Of a stretch of 7,334 nucleotides of DNA, positions 1 to 6,218 are shown one piece after another. The DNA is from Flavobacterium sp. (GTDB taxonomy: Bacteria; Bacteroidota; Bacteroidia; Flavobacteriales; Flavobacteriaceae). Each line of letters begins with the position of its first letter. Position 1 is the stretch's first letter. A program made the translations under genes and the position numbers. The notes beneath the pieces were generated by a model. The model was not told the DNA's origin. It saw only the letters and a program-made list of their open reading frames with translations, and did not search any database. The stretch lies in assembly GCA_004296145.1 (NCBI GenBank), contig SEBM01000200.1, forward strand, positions 1 to 7,334, given 5' to 3'.

Positions 1-788
1 CTTATAAAGGTTTTAAAGACAGTTCCTTTTTCGATAAATATAAATTTGAAGTCGACAAAATTCTAATTAATAAAGAATATTACAGACTTATTACCTCATC
101 TTTTCTTCATATAGATTGGTATCATTTGATTTTTAATATGCTGAGTTTATATTTCTTTTTTGAACTTGTTGAATTACAATTAGGAGGTTTGAATTTCATA
201 ATATTATATTTTGCAAGTTTAATTGGAGGCGATTTATTGGCACTTTTTATTCATAAAAATCATGGCGATTACAGTGCAGTCGGAGCATCGGGTGCAGTGT
301 GTGGAATTATATTTGCTTCAATTGCATTATTTCCTAAAATTGGTGTCGGAATTATTTTTCTTCCATTTTCTATTCCCGGATGGTTATACGGAATTTTATA
401 TGTCGCTTTTACCATTTATGGTATAAAATCTAAACGTGATAATATTGGGCACGAAGCACATCTTGGAGGTGCATTAATCGGAATGTTAGTTGCAATTGTA
501 CTTTATCCGACTTCATTAAAAGAAAATTATATTCCGATTCTAATTGTATTTATTCCTTGTGTACTATTTATTTATCTAATTGTCACGAAGCCGCATTTTC
601 TGCTTGTTGATAATTATTTTTTTAACTCTAATAAAAAGTATTATTCTATTGAAGATAAATACAATGATAAAAAAATCAATAAGCAAAAGGAAGTTGACAG
701 GCTTTTGGATAAAATTAGTGAAAAAGGAATCGATAGTTTAACAACAAAAGAAAAACAAAAACTGGAGGATTTTTCGGGTAAAAGATAA
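1..788 (+). CDS. Rhomboid family intramembrane serine protease (5'-truncated by window edge)
   Basis: Rhomboid proteases cut transmembrane segments of other proteins inside the lipid bilayer with a Ser-His dyad. The frame is open from base 3 with no stop, so the true start is outside the window; the TTG at 126 and ATG at 138 are internal. Visible hallmarks, in order: the region ITSSFLHIDWYHLIFNML with the conserved H and N (about 97-140), the GASG motif with nucleophile Ser at codon 288-290, and HEAHLGG with catalytic His at codon 459-461. About six hydrophobic segments are visible. They are followed by a last hydrophobic stretch and a charged cytoplasmic tail rich in Lys/Glu ending LEDFSGKR, a tail style I associate with Bacteroidota rhomboids. 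The dyad is intact, so the enzyme is probably active. It is separated from the downstream operon by 298 bases and its own promoter, so a functional link is not implied. Substrates cannot be told. Confidence 0.93.
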   Translation, partial: YKGFKDSSFFDKYKFEVDKILINKEYYRLITSSFLHIDWYHLIFNMLSLYFFFELVELQLGGLNFIILYFASLIGGDLLALFIHKNHGDYSAVGASGAVCGIIFASIALFPKIGVGIIFLPFSIPGWLYGILYVAFTIYGIKSKRDNIGHEAHLGGALIGMLVAIVLYPTSLKENYIPILIVFIPCVLFIYLIVTKPHFLLVDNYFFNSNKKYYSIEDKYNDKKINKQKEVDRLLDKISEKGIDSLTTKEKQKLEDFSGKR

Positions 789-840
789 TTTTTTAGTTGA
801 TTTTTAAATCATTACTTAATCCCTGAAATCCAAAACCCCT

Positions 841-925
841 CGTTTAGCCCCGACAGAAGCGGCATCCTTTTGTGTCTCGTTTTTTTCTAACGAGATACAA
901 AAGATATAGCGGATAGCGGGACAGC
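841..925 (+). repeat. Flavobacterial-type intergenic hairpin element (candidate structured RNA or dispersed repeat)
   Basis: This GC-richer island lies in an AT-rich spacer. Bases 867-881 pair with 889-903 in a 15-bp stem with a single G-U wobble and a 7-base T-rich loop. Outside it, CCCG at 849-852 can pair with CGGG at 917-920, giving a second, outer stem across an internal loop. GCGG occurs three times (859-862, 909-912, 916-919). The order TAGCCCCGA, AAGCGGCATCC, variable hairpin, AAGATATAGCGGATAGCGGGA resembles an element I recall as recurring after genes in Flavobacterium genomes. It may correspond to a catalogued Bacteroidota RNA motif such as Flavo-1, but I could not check this. No T-run follows the stem on either strand, so it is not a classical intrinsic terminator, although it could end or stabilise the rhomboid transcript. 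Orientation is arbitrary because the element is nearly symmetrical. Confidence 0.65.
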
Positions 926-1053
926 AGTTCCTTTGAAAAACTCATTTCTGCTACTTAAAAAGATTAAAAGATTAAATATATAGTTCTGTTTAGTGAAGTA
1001 TAAAAAACCACTCAAATACGGTTCTTTACATTATTTTATTACAGAAAATATTA
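926..1053. other. AT-rich non-coding spacer with 8-bp tandem repeat
   Basis: No credible gene is seen between the hairpin element and the promoter. AGCAG (923-927) and CTGCT (948-952) could pair across a 20-base loop and may be the tail of the hairpin element. AGATTAAA is repeated in direct tandem at 961-968 and 969-976. AACC (1006-1009) and GGTT (1020-1023) form a short, probably chance, inverted repeat around an AT-rich centre. Regulatory binding here is possible but not demonstrated. Confidence 0.4.
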
Positions 1054-1061
1054 TATATTTG
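1054..1061 (+). promoter_or_regulatory. Candidate Bacteroidota -7 promoter element of the speD operon
   Basis: TATATTTG fits the TAnnTTTG consensus used by the primary sigma factor of Bacteroidota. It lies 25 bases before the speD ATG, which predicts a start of transcription near 1065-1068 and a leader of about 20 bases. I see no clear TTG/TTTG -33 element at the expected spacing, so the promoter may be weak or activator-dependent. Confidence 0.5.
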
Positions 1062-1073
1062 ACACCCGTGTCA
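1060..1073. promoter_or_regulatory. 14-bp palindrome over the predicted start point, candidate operator
   Basis: TGACACCCGTGTCA is a 6+2+6 inverted repeat with perfect arms, abutting and overlapping the last two bases of the TATATTTG element. Its position over the predicted transcription start is what a repressor operator for a dimeric regulator would look like. No regulator gene is in the window. The same arms could form a 5-bp RNA hairpin with a 4-base loop at the transcript 5' end, which is the alternative reading. Confidence 0.45.
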
Positions 1074-1086
1074 TATAAATAATTTG

Positions 1087-1449
1087 ATGGATTTACCTCC
1101 TTATTCGCCAGGATTGCATAAACTGGTTACTTTACAAGTCGACGAAATTTTGAAGCTAACTGACAGTGCAGGTTTTGTTGCTGTTACCCATTCCATTTTA
1201 AAAAAATATGAACTGGAAAAGGTTGGGACAGTAGTACACGATTTTGAAAACCAAAGTTTTACGATTTCGTTTTGCCTTAAAGAATCGCATATTTGTATAC
1301 ACACCTGGCCAGAATACAAACAGCTTACTCTCGATGTTTATTTGTGTAATTATCTTCAGGATAACTCGCACAAAGTAAGGTCTGTAATGGCTGATTATGT
1401 GGCTTATTTTGAAGCAGAAATTATTAAGGATTTTGAAATTAATCGATAA
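1087..1449 (+). CDS. speD: S-adenosylmethionine decarboxylase proenzyme, prokaryotic (class 1b) type
   Basis: This pyruvoyl-dependent enzyme removes the carboxyl group of AdoMet to give decarboxylated AdoMet, the aminopropyl donor of spermidine synthases. The 120-residue product contains the diagnostic segment KESHICIHTWPEY. In this family the chain self-cleaves between Glu and Ser (E66/S67) and Ser67 becomes the pyruvoyl group. His72 and Cys87 stand 5 and 20 residues after the Ser, the same spacing as the processing His68 and catalytic Cys83 after Ser63 in the Thermotoga maritima enzyme. Length also fits the short bacterial/archaeal class. I chose the ATG at 1087 over the TTG directly before it. 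It is the first gene of the operon, 25 bases after the -7 element start region and 3 bases before the DUF4178 gene. Some SpeD homologues have become ornithine or arginine decarboxylases, but the SpeE-like gene in this operon favours AdoMet as substrate. Confidence 0.93.
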   Translation: MDLPPYSPGLHKLVTLQVDEILKLTDSAGFVAVTHSILKKYELEKVGTVVHDFENQSFTISFCLKESHICIHTWPEYKQLTLDVYLCNYLQDNSHKVRSVMADYVAYFEAEIIKDFEINR

Positions 1450-1452
1450 AAG

Positions 1453-2685
1453 ATGAAGATTCCTTGTTACAGCTGTAATACAGAAACCGAATTGGAAGTT
1501 GGTTTTGAAGTAGTAAATTTTGTTTGTCCAAAATGTCAGAGTATATACATTGCTGATGGTAATGGTCAATTTCGAAGAAGATCGCAATACAAAAAATATG
1601 ATTTTGATTATCCATTACATATTGGAGATGTAGGTTTCCTGAAAGGAAGTAATTATAAAGTAACAGGGATATTAAAGAAAAATGTTCATCCAAATTTTAG
1701 CTGGACAGAATTCATACTGCAAAACGATGCTAAAGAATTTCTTTATCTATCTCTTTCCAATGGACACTGGATGATGCTGACAGAAATGGAAGAAACTTTT
1801 GATCTAAAATCACTTCCAAATTATCTGGAATATAAAAATGAAGATTATAATATTTTCGAATATTCAGATGTGGAAATAATTGGAGCGCAAGGATTTTTTG
1901 ATTTTCCGCTTCCCGATAACAAGTTAATTAAATTAATAGAATACATTAAGCCTCCGTATATTATTTCTATAGAAAGAATAGAAAAAACAGAAACTTTTTT
2001 TTACGGTGAATATGTTAAGAAAGATGTTATAAAAAAAGCATTTAAAAAGACATCTGTGCCTTATAAATTTGGCGTAAATATGATTCAGCCTTTTATGTTT
2101 AATGTTAGAAATACGGCTGTAATTTTCTGTCTTTTTGCGTTGCTTATTATAACTTCAAATTGGTACATTTATAAAGATCAGACAGAGCAAAATGTTTTTA
2201 ACAGATCAATTAAATTCACAGAATTTAATAACAAAGAAGTTACGAGTCCGTCTTTTACACTCAATGGTGCTTCGGCTCCCTTGACAATTGGTATTTCGAC
2301 AGGTGTAGACAATTCGTGGGCAAATGTTAATGTAGCTTTAATTAATGAAGAAACAAATGACGAAATCAACGCCAATAAAGACATAGAATATTATCATGGA
2401 TACTCTGATGGCGAATCCTGGGTCGAAGGAAGCCAGTCGGAAAAGTTTAATATCTGTGGTGTTAAAGGTGGAAAATACCATCTTTTGATAACGCCAATGA
2501 AAGCGCCTGAAGATATCGCTAACAGCGAAATGCAGGTAAACGTAGTCTGGAATCAGCCTTCAAACAGAAATGTTTGGTTTGTAATTCTTTTTATGGCAGG
2601 AGTTTTTGCCGTGATTTATTTCTTTAACTACCATTTTGAAAAAAGCCGTTGGGCAGAAAGCTCTTATTCTCCTTATTCCGAATAA
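1453..2685 (+). CDS. Zinc-ribbon DUF4178 membrane protein with extracytoplasmic domain
   Basis: The molecular function is unknown. The 410-residue protein begins with a CxxC...CxxC zinc ribbon (C5, C8, C25, C28). A DUF4178-like region follows (about 53-210), with the typical pattern LHIGDVGFLKG...YKVTG, then a conserved Trp-Glu-Phe strand, a GHWMML strand, and near the end YGEYVKKDVI and PYKFGVNMIQP. Two transmembrane helices (about 221-238 and 374-391) enclose a domain of about 130 residues (241-372), likely beta-rich, that should face the periplasm if the zinc ribbon is cytosolic. The C-terminus is short, with ESSYSPYSE. DUF4178 proteins are known to me as neighbours of DUF350, SpeD and SpeE-like genes. 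The ATG at 1453 follows the speD stop by 3 bases, so coupling is likely. A role as a membrane sensor or scaffold is inference only. Confidence 0.85.
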   Translation: MKIPCYSCNTETELEVGFEVVNFVCPKCQSIYIADGNGQFRRRSQYKKYDFDYPLHIGDVGFLKGSNYKVTGILKKNVHPNFSWTEFILQNDAKEFLYLSLSNGHWMMLTEMEETFDLKSLPNYLEYKNEDYNIFEYSDVEIIGAQGFFDFPLPDNKLIKLIEYIKPPYIISIERIEKTETFFYGEYVKKDVIKKAFKKTSVPYKFGVNMIQPFMFNVRNTAVIFCLFALLIITSNWYIYKDQTEQNVFNRSIKFTEFNNKEVTSPSFTLNGASAPLTIGISTGVDNSWANVNVALINEETNDEINANKDIEYYHGYSDGESWVEGSQSEKFNICGVKGGKYHLLITPMKAPEDIANSEMQVNVVWNQPSNRNVWFVILFMAGVFAVIYFFNYHFEKSRWAESSYSPYSE

Positions 2686-2690
2686 TTAAT

Positions 2691-2873
2691 ATGAATAAAT
2701 TTTCAGATTTTACAACAAATAACTGGAGGGCAATAGTAATTGGGTTATTTTGCTTTGGAACTTATATTTATTTTACAATTGCAGGAAATCGTATCTGCGA
2801 TTGCGAAACGACTGAAAAATACAGGGCATCAGGAACAGCCCGATCTTCATACAATCATTTTTATCATAAATAA
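2691..2873 (+). CDS. Small single-pass membrane protein with CxC motif (60 residues, unknown function)
   Basis: I do not recognise a named family. The ATG at 2691, 5 bases after the DUF4178 stop, gives a 60-residue protein; an in-frame TTG at 2649 lies inside the previous gene and is unlikely. Residues about 13-31 (RAIVIGLFCFGTYIYFTIAG) form one transmembrane helix after a short polar N-terminus. The tail carries C36-D37-C38, a basic/polar stretch and the end FYHK. The paired cysteines could bind metal or form a disulfide. The lengthening of a short tail with such distinct residues, and its fixed place in a tight operon, argue that it is a real gene. It may be a small subunit of a membrane complex with the DUF4178 and DUF350 proteins. 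Confidence 0.72.
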   Translation: MNKFSDFTTNNWRAIVIGLFCFGTYIYFTIAGNRICDCETTEKYRASGTARSSYNHFYHK

Positions 2874-2886
2874 AAACTAATCAAAT

Positions 2887-3102
2887 ATGGAACTAGTACA
2901 CGCACAACCAATTGTTAATTCGATTATTTATTCCTTCTTAGGAATAATCATTTTATTGCTTGGTTATTTTATTATCGAAAAACTGACGCCTGAAAACACC
3001 TGGAAGGAAGTTGTAGAAAAAAATAATGTTGCTGTTGCGATTGTTTTGGCAGCATTTATCATTGGTATTTCAATGATTATTAGTGCAGCAATTCATGGGT
3101 AA
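2887..3102 (+). CDS. DUF350 family membrane protein, single-repeat form
   Basis: The 71-residue protein has two hydrophobic helices (about 10-31 and 48-69) joined by a polar loop with the features of DUF350: a Leu-Thr-Pro turn (residues 33-35), then NNVAVAIVLAAFIIGISMIISAA. DUF350 proteins such as E. coli YjfL usually contain two such units (four helices, about 130 residues), so this is a half-size version that would need to form oligomers to match them. DUF350 function is not established; suggestions in the literature include a membrane-stress or channel-like role. The gene starts 13 bases after the CxC protein and its last 8 bases overlap the SpeE-like gene. The neighbourhood with SpeD and SpeE supports the family call. 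Confidence 0.82.
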   Translation: MELVHAQPIVNSIIYSFLGIIILLLGYFIIEKLTPENTWKEVVEKNNVAVAIVLAAFIIGISMIISAAIHG

Positions 3103-4615
3103 AAAGTTTCTTAGGTTTGAATTCCTCTTACTTTTTGCTGTTTTTATAATCGCAACCTGCGGACTTATTTACGAATTGGTTGCAGGAACTTTGGCGAGTT
3201 ATTTATTGGGCGATTCTGTAAAGCAATTTTCATTTATTATTGGCGTTTACCTGTTCTCTATGGGTATTGGTTCTTTTTTCTCTAAGTTTTTTCATAAGAA
3301 TTTACTAAACACTTTTGTAGAAATCGAAATATTAGTGGGCTTGATTGGCGGCTTAAGTTCGGTTGTATTATTTTTATTGTTCGAAAATGTCGGTTCTTTT
3401 CAATTCATTTTATACCTATTTGTCTTTGTAACCGGTTTTTTAGTTGGATTAGAGATTCCACTATTAATGAATATTTTAAAAGACAGAGTCGAGTTCAAAG
3501 ATTTGGTTTCGAATGTTTTTACGTTCGATTATATCGGGGCTTTATTGGCGTCAATCTTATTTCCGTTGGTTTTAGTTCCGAAACTGGGAATTATGGGAAC
3601 TTCACTTTTCTTCGGAATGATCAATGTAACCATTGCCATAGCTTTATGTTTTCTGTTGAAGAGAGAATTAAAAAACGCTTATATATTAAAAGCAAAAGCA
3701 ATTTTTTCATTCTTATTATTGCTGACGGTTTTCATTTTTTCAGATATTATTCTTGATTACTCAGAAGGGAAATTATATGGAGAAAATATCATTTATACCA
3801 ATTCAACTCCTTATCAGCGTATCGTTTTAACCCATAATAAAAGTGATTACAGGCTTTATTTAAACAATAACCTCCAGTTTAGTTCTGCCGATGAATATCG
3901 TTATCACGAAGCTTTGGTACACCCCGTTATGTCAATGGCAAAAAGTGTCAAGAATGTTTTGGTTTTGGGAGGCGGAGATGGACTTGCAGTTCGCGAAATC
4001 CTGAAATACAAAGATGTCGAAAAAATTACCTTAGTCGATTTAGACGCAGGAATGACAAAACTTTTTAAAACAAACAAAGTCTTAACAGATTTCAATAAAA
4101 ATTCACTCAATAATCCCAAAGTTACTGTCATTAATACAGATGCATATATTTGGGCAAAAAGTTCTAAAGAAAAATTTGATGTTGCGATAATTGATTTTCC
4201 GGATCCATCCAATTATAGTTTAGGGAAATTGTATTCTTTAAACTTTTATCAAACCATAAAAACCATTTTAAAACAAGATGCAGCGTTGGTTATACAAACC
4301 ACTTCGCCTTATTTTGCACCAAAATCCTTTTGGTGTATTAATAAAACTGTGATGCAGGTTTTTCCGCAGGTCGATGCGTATCATGCTTATGTTCCATCTT
4401 TTGGAGAATGGGGTTATACGATTGCGATAAACGGTTTTGGAACTACTTTTAATACTGTAAACAGAAAAGCAAACGAACTGAAATTTTACAATTATCAGTT
4501 TGACCGATTTAATTATTTTACAAATGATATGATTTCAAATCAAATCGAAATTAATCGTTTGGACAACCAGATTTTAGTACGTTATTTTGATGAAGAGTGG
4601 GGAAAACTGCAATAA
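3095..4615 (+). CDS. Membrane-fused spermidine synthase-like aminopropyltransferase
   Basis: Spermidine synthases transfer an aminopropyl group from decarboxylated AdoMet to an amine, releasing methylthioadenosine. The 506-residue protein has about seven membrane helices (residues 9-33, 44-63, 77-97, 101-123, 145-163, 166-187, 203-221) and then a complete synthase-like domain. Visible motifs: YQ (240-241), LYLNNNLQ...DEYRYHEALVH (255-276), GGGDG (292-296), ITLVDLD (311-317), TDAY (348-351), and IIDFPDP with the two expected active-site Asp (D367, D370), then LYSLNFY and FGEWGY near 436-441. Two departures from soluble enzymes are seen: LDG is LNN, and the AdoMet-ribose Glu is Asp (D315). This is the TM-SpeE subfamily. 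The natural acceptor is not known. I chose ATG at 3095 over GTG at 3083; it overlaps the DUF350 gene by 8 bases. Positive charges on alternate loops place helix 7's exit on the periplasmic side, an oddity discussed in the findings. No species-specific gene symbol is justified. Confidence 0.88.
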   Translation: MGKKFLRFEFLLLFAVFIIATCGLIYELVAGTLASYLLGDSVKQFSFIIGVYLFSMGIGSFFSKFFHKNLLNTFVEIEILVGLIGGLSSVVLFLLFENVGSFQFILYLFVFVTGFLVGLEIPLLMNILKDRVEFKDLVSNVFTFDYIGALLASILFPLVLVPKLGIMGTSLFFGMINVTIAIALCFLLKRELKNAYILKAKAIFSFLLLLTVFIFSDIILDYSEGKLYGENIIYTNSTPYQRIVLTHNKSDYRLYLNNNLQFSSADEYRYHEALVHPVMSMAKSVKNVLVLGGGDGLAVREILKYKDVEKITLVDLDAGMTKLFKTNKVLTDFNKNSLNNPKVTVINTDAYIWAKSSKEKFDVAIIDFPDPSNYSLGKLYSLNFYQTIKTILKQDAALVIQTTSPYFAPKSFWCINKTVMQVFPQVDAYHAYVPSFGEWGYTIAINGFGTTFNTVNRKANELKFYNYQFDRFNYFTNDMISNQIEINRLDNQILVRYFDEEWGKLQ

Positions 4616-6218
4616 TTCCAGAAGGAGTTTTATAAAAATAGTCGGCGCAGCTTTGCTTACCGTTCCGTTTCTGCAGTTTTGTTCTGATAAAATTGTGGTG
4701 CTAATGATTCGTTTATCGGGAACTAAACATTTGCTGGGACATCGTTTATGGATTAAAGATTTTCCGCAACCAACAAAACAAATCGAAATTCCGTATCTCA
4801 TTGTTGGTGGAGGAATTTCAGGTTTAAGTGCAGCACGTCAGTTTCAAAAAAGAGGTGTAGAAGATTTTTTAATTGTTGAATTGGAAAATCATTTGGGAGG
4901 AAATTCTTCAAACGGAGAAAACAAATATTCTAAATATCCTTTGGGCGCGCATTATCTTCCGTTACCAAATTTTCAGGATAAGGAGTTATTGCAATTTCTT
5001 GAAGAAGAAAAAATAATTTTAGGTTATGATTCAAAAGGCTTTCCGGTTTTTGATGAACTTCAACTAACTTTTGCTCCGGACGAACGTTTATTTTACAGAA
5101 ATAATTGGCAGGAAGGCATAGTTCCCAAAATAGGAAACACAAGCTCAGACGATTTGGAATTTCAGAAATTCTTCAAAAAAATGGATGTTTTTAGAATTGC
5201 CAAAGGAGCAGATCAAAAATATTTATTTGATATTCCGCTTTGTTTTTCTTCGAATGATAAAGAGACGCAAGCTTTAGATAAAATTACAATGAAACAATGG
5301 TTTGATGAAAATCAATTTACCTCAGAACCATTATTTAATTACATCGATTATTGCTGTAAGGACGATTTTGGATTGGGAATCGCTTACGTTTCAGCGTGGG
5401 CGGGAATTCATTATTTTGCCGGAAGAAAGCAGGATTCAACACCAGAAAAAAACGACAGCGTTTTAACATGGCCCGAAGGAAACGCAAGATTAGCGCATCA
5501 TTTACAAAAATATACAGCTAATAAATCGCTTAAAAATCATTTGGTTTACGAAGTTAAAATCGAAAATAATAAGATAACCGCAAAAGCTTTTGATGACGTT
5601 TCTAAAATTTCAGTCGAAATAATTTCAGACAAAATAATCATGAGTTCTCCACAATTTGTAAATCAATACTTGTTGAAAGGAAGGAAAGAATTTACAAAAG
5701 AATTTCATTACACACCGTGGCTTTTGGCAACCTTAACCGTTAATGATTTAGGAGAAAATTATAGTTTTCCGATGGCTTGGGATAATGTGATTTACAATGC
5801 CAAAGGTTTGGGATATGTTTATGATCAGCATCAGACTTTACAGCAGATTCAGGACAAAAAAGTACTTACATATTACCACAGTTTTTCTTCGGGAAATTTG
5901 AAGAAAACACGAAAAGAAATCTATAAAAAAGATAAAAATTACTGGAAGGAATTTGTTTTGAATGATTTAAAAATCGCACATCCCGACATTGAGGAATTCA
6001 CCGAAGAAATTGAAATATTTTTACTCGGTCACGGAATGATATCGCCCGCGCCGGGATTTATTTTTGGTGAAGCAAAGCAAAAAGCGAAACAAAACATAAG
6101 TAAGAAAATTTATTTTGCCCACAGTGATTTATCAGGAATTTCGATTTTTGAAGAAGCTTTTCATCAGGGAATTAATGTTGTAAACCAGATTTTAGATGAC
6201 ACAACCCTGGATTCATAA
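4590..6218 (+). CDS. Tat-signal FAD-dependent amine oxidase-like protein
   Basis: The 542-residue protein is a flavoprotein of the amine oxidase/NAD(P)-binding superfamily, which could oxidise a polyamine or another amine or C-H substrate. Evidence: a twin-arginine signal S10-R-R-S-F-I-K16 followed by a hydrophobic core (17-31), then after a linker the FAD Rossmann signature LIVGGGISG (70-78, GxGxxG at G73/G75/G78), an acidic residue ending strand 2 (E97) and the LGGNS motif (102-106). The C-terminal region holds GHGMISPAPGFIFG and IYFAHSDLSGISIFEEA, resembling the C-terminal FAD-contact region of the family. The start ATG at 4590 is required to include the Tat motif and gives a 26-base overlap with the SpeE-like gene. 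Cys31 in LQFC is a possible lipidation site but F at -1 is a poor lipobox, so it may instead be a cleaved or anchored signal. The protein would work outside the cytoplasm. Substrate is unknown. Confidence 0.85.
   Translation: MKSGENCNNSRRSFIKIVGAALLTVPFLQFCSDKIVVLMIRLSGTKHLLGHRLWIKDFPQPTKQIEIPYLIVGGGISGLSAARQFQKRGVEDFLIVELENHLGGNSSNGENKYSKYPLGAHYLPLPNFQDKELLQFLEEEKIILGYDSKGFPVFDELQLTFAPDERLFYRNNWQEGIVPKIGNTSSDDLEFQKFFKKMDVFRIAKGADQKYLFDIPLCFSSNDKETQALDKITMKQWFDENQFTSEPLFNYIDYCCKDDFGLGIAYVSAWAGIHYFAGRKQDSTPEKNDSVLTWPEGNARLAHHLQKYTANKSLKNHLVYEVKIENNKITAKAFDDVSKISVEIISDKIIMSSPQFVNQYLLKGRKEFTKEFHYTPWLLATLTVNDLGENYSFPMAWDNVIYNAKGLGYVYDQHQTLQQIQDKKVLTYYHSFSSGNLKKTRKEIYKKDKNYWKEFVLNDLKIAHPDIEEFTEEIEIFLLGHGMISPAPGFIFGEAKQKAKQNISKKIYFAHSDLSGISIFEEAFHQGINVVNQILDDTTLDS

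Noticed and set aside
867..903. The long hairpin as a standard intrinsic terminator of the rhomboid gene
   Set aside because: No T-run follows the stem on either strand; the T's are in the loop. It may still affect transcript ends.
961..976. Tandem AGATTAAA pair as an activator site
   Set aside because: Two copies of an AT-rich 8-mer are easily expected by chance in this spacer. Kept only as a descriptive note.
1198..1587. Open frame on the minus strand across the speD/DUF4178 junction
   Set aside because: It opposes two well-supported genes and its translation is low-complexity Ile/Phe/Asn with no motif. A shadow of AT-rich coding.
2649..2690. TTG start extending the CxC miniprotein upstream
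   Set aside because: It would overlap the DUF4178 3' end by 37 bases, whereas an ATG at 2691 directly after the stop gives a clean membrane protein.
3904..4212. Minus-strand open frame inside the SpeE-like catalytic domain
   Set aside because: It is fully covered by motif-bearing coding sequence on the + strand and shows no family feature.
4620..4627. AGAAGGAG, a near-perfect Shine-Dalgarno sequence just after the SpeE-like stop codon
   Set aside because: No start codon follows at a useful distance in the FAD gene frame. The bases encode the Arg-Arg pair of the Tat motif (aga agg), so the match is explained by coding.
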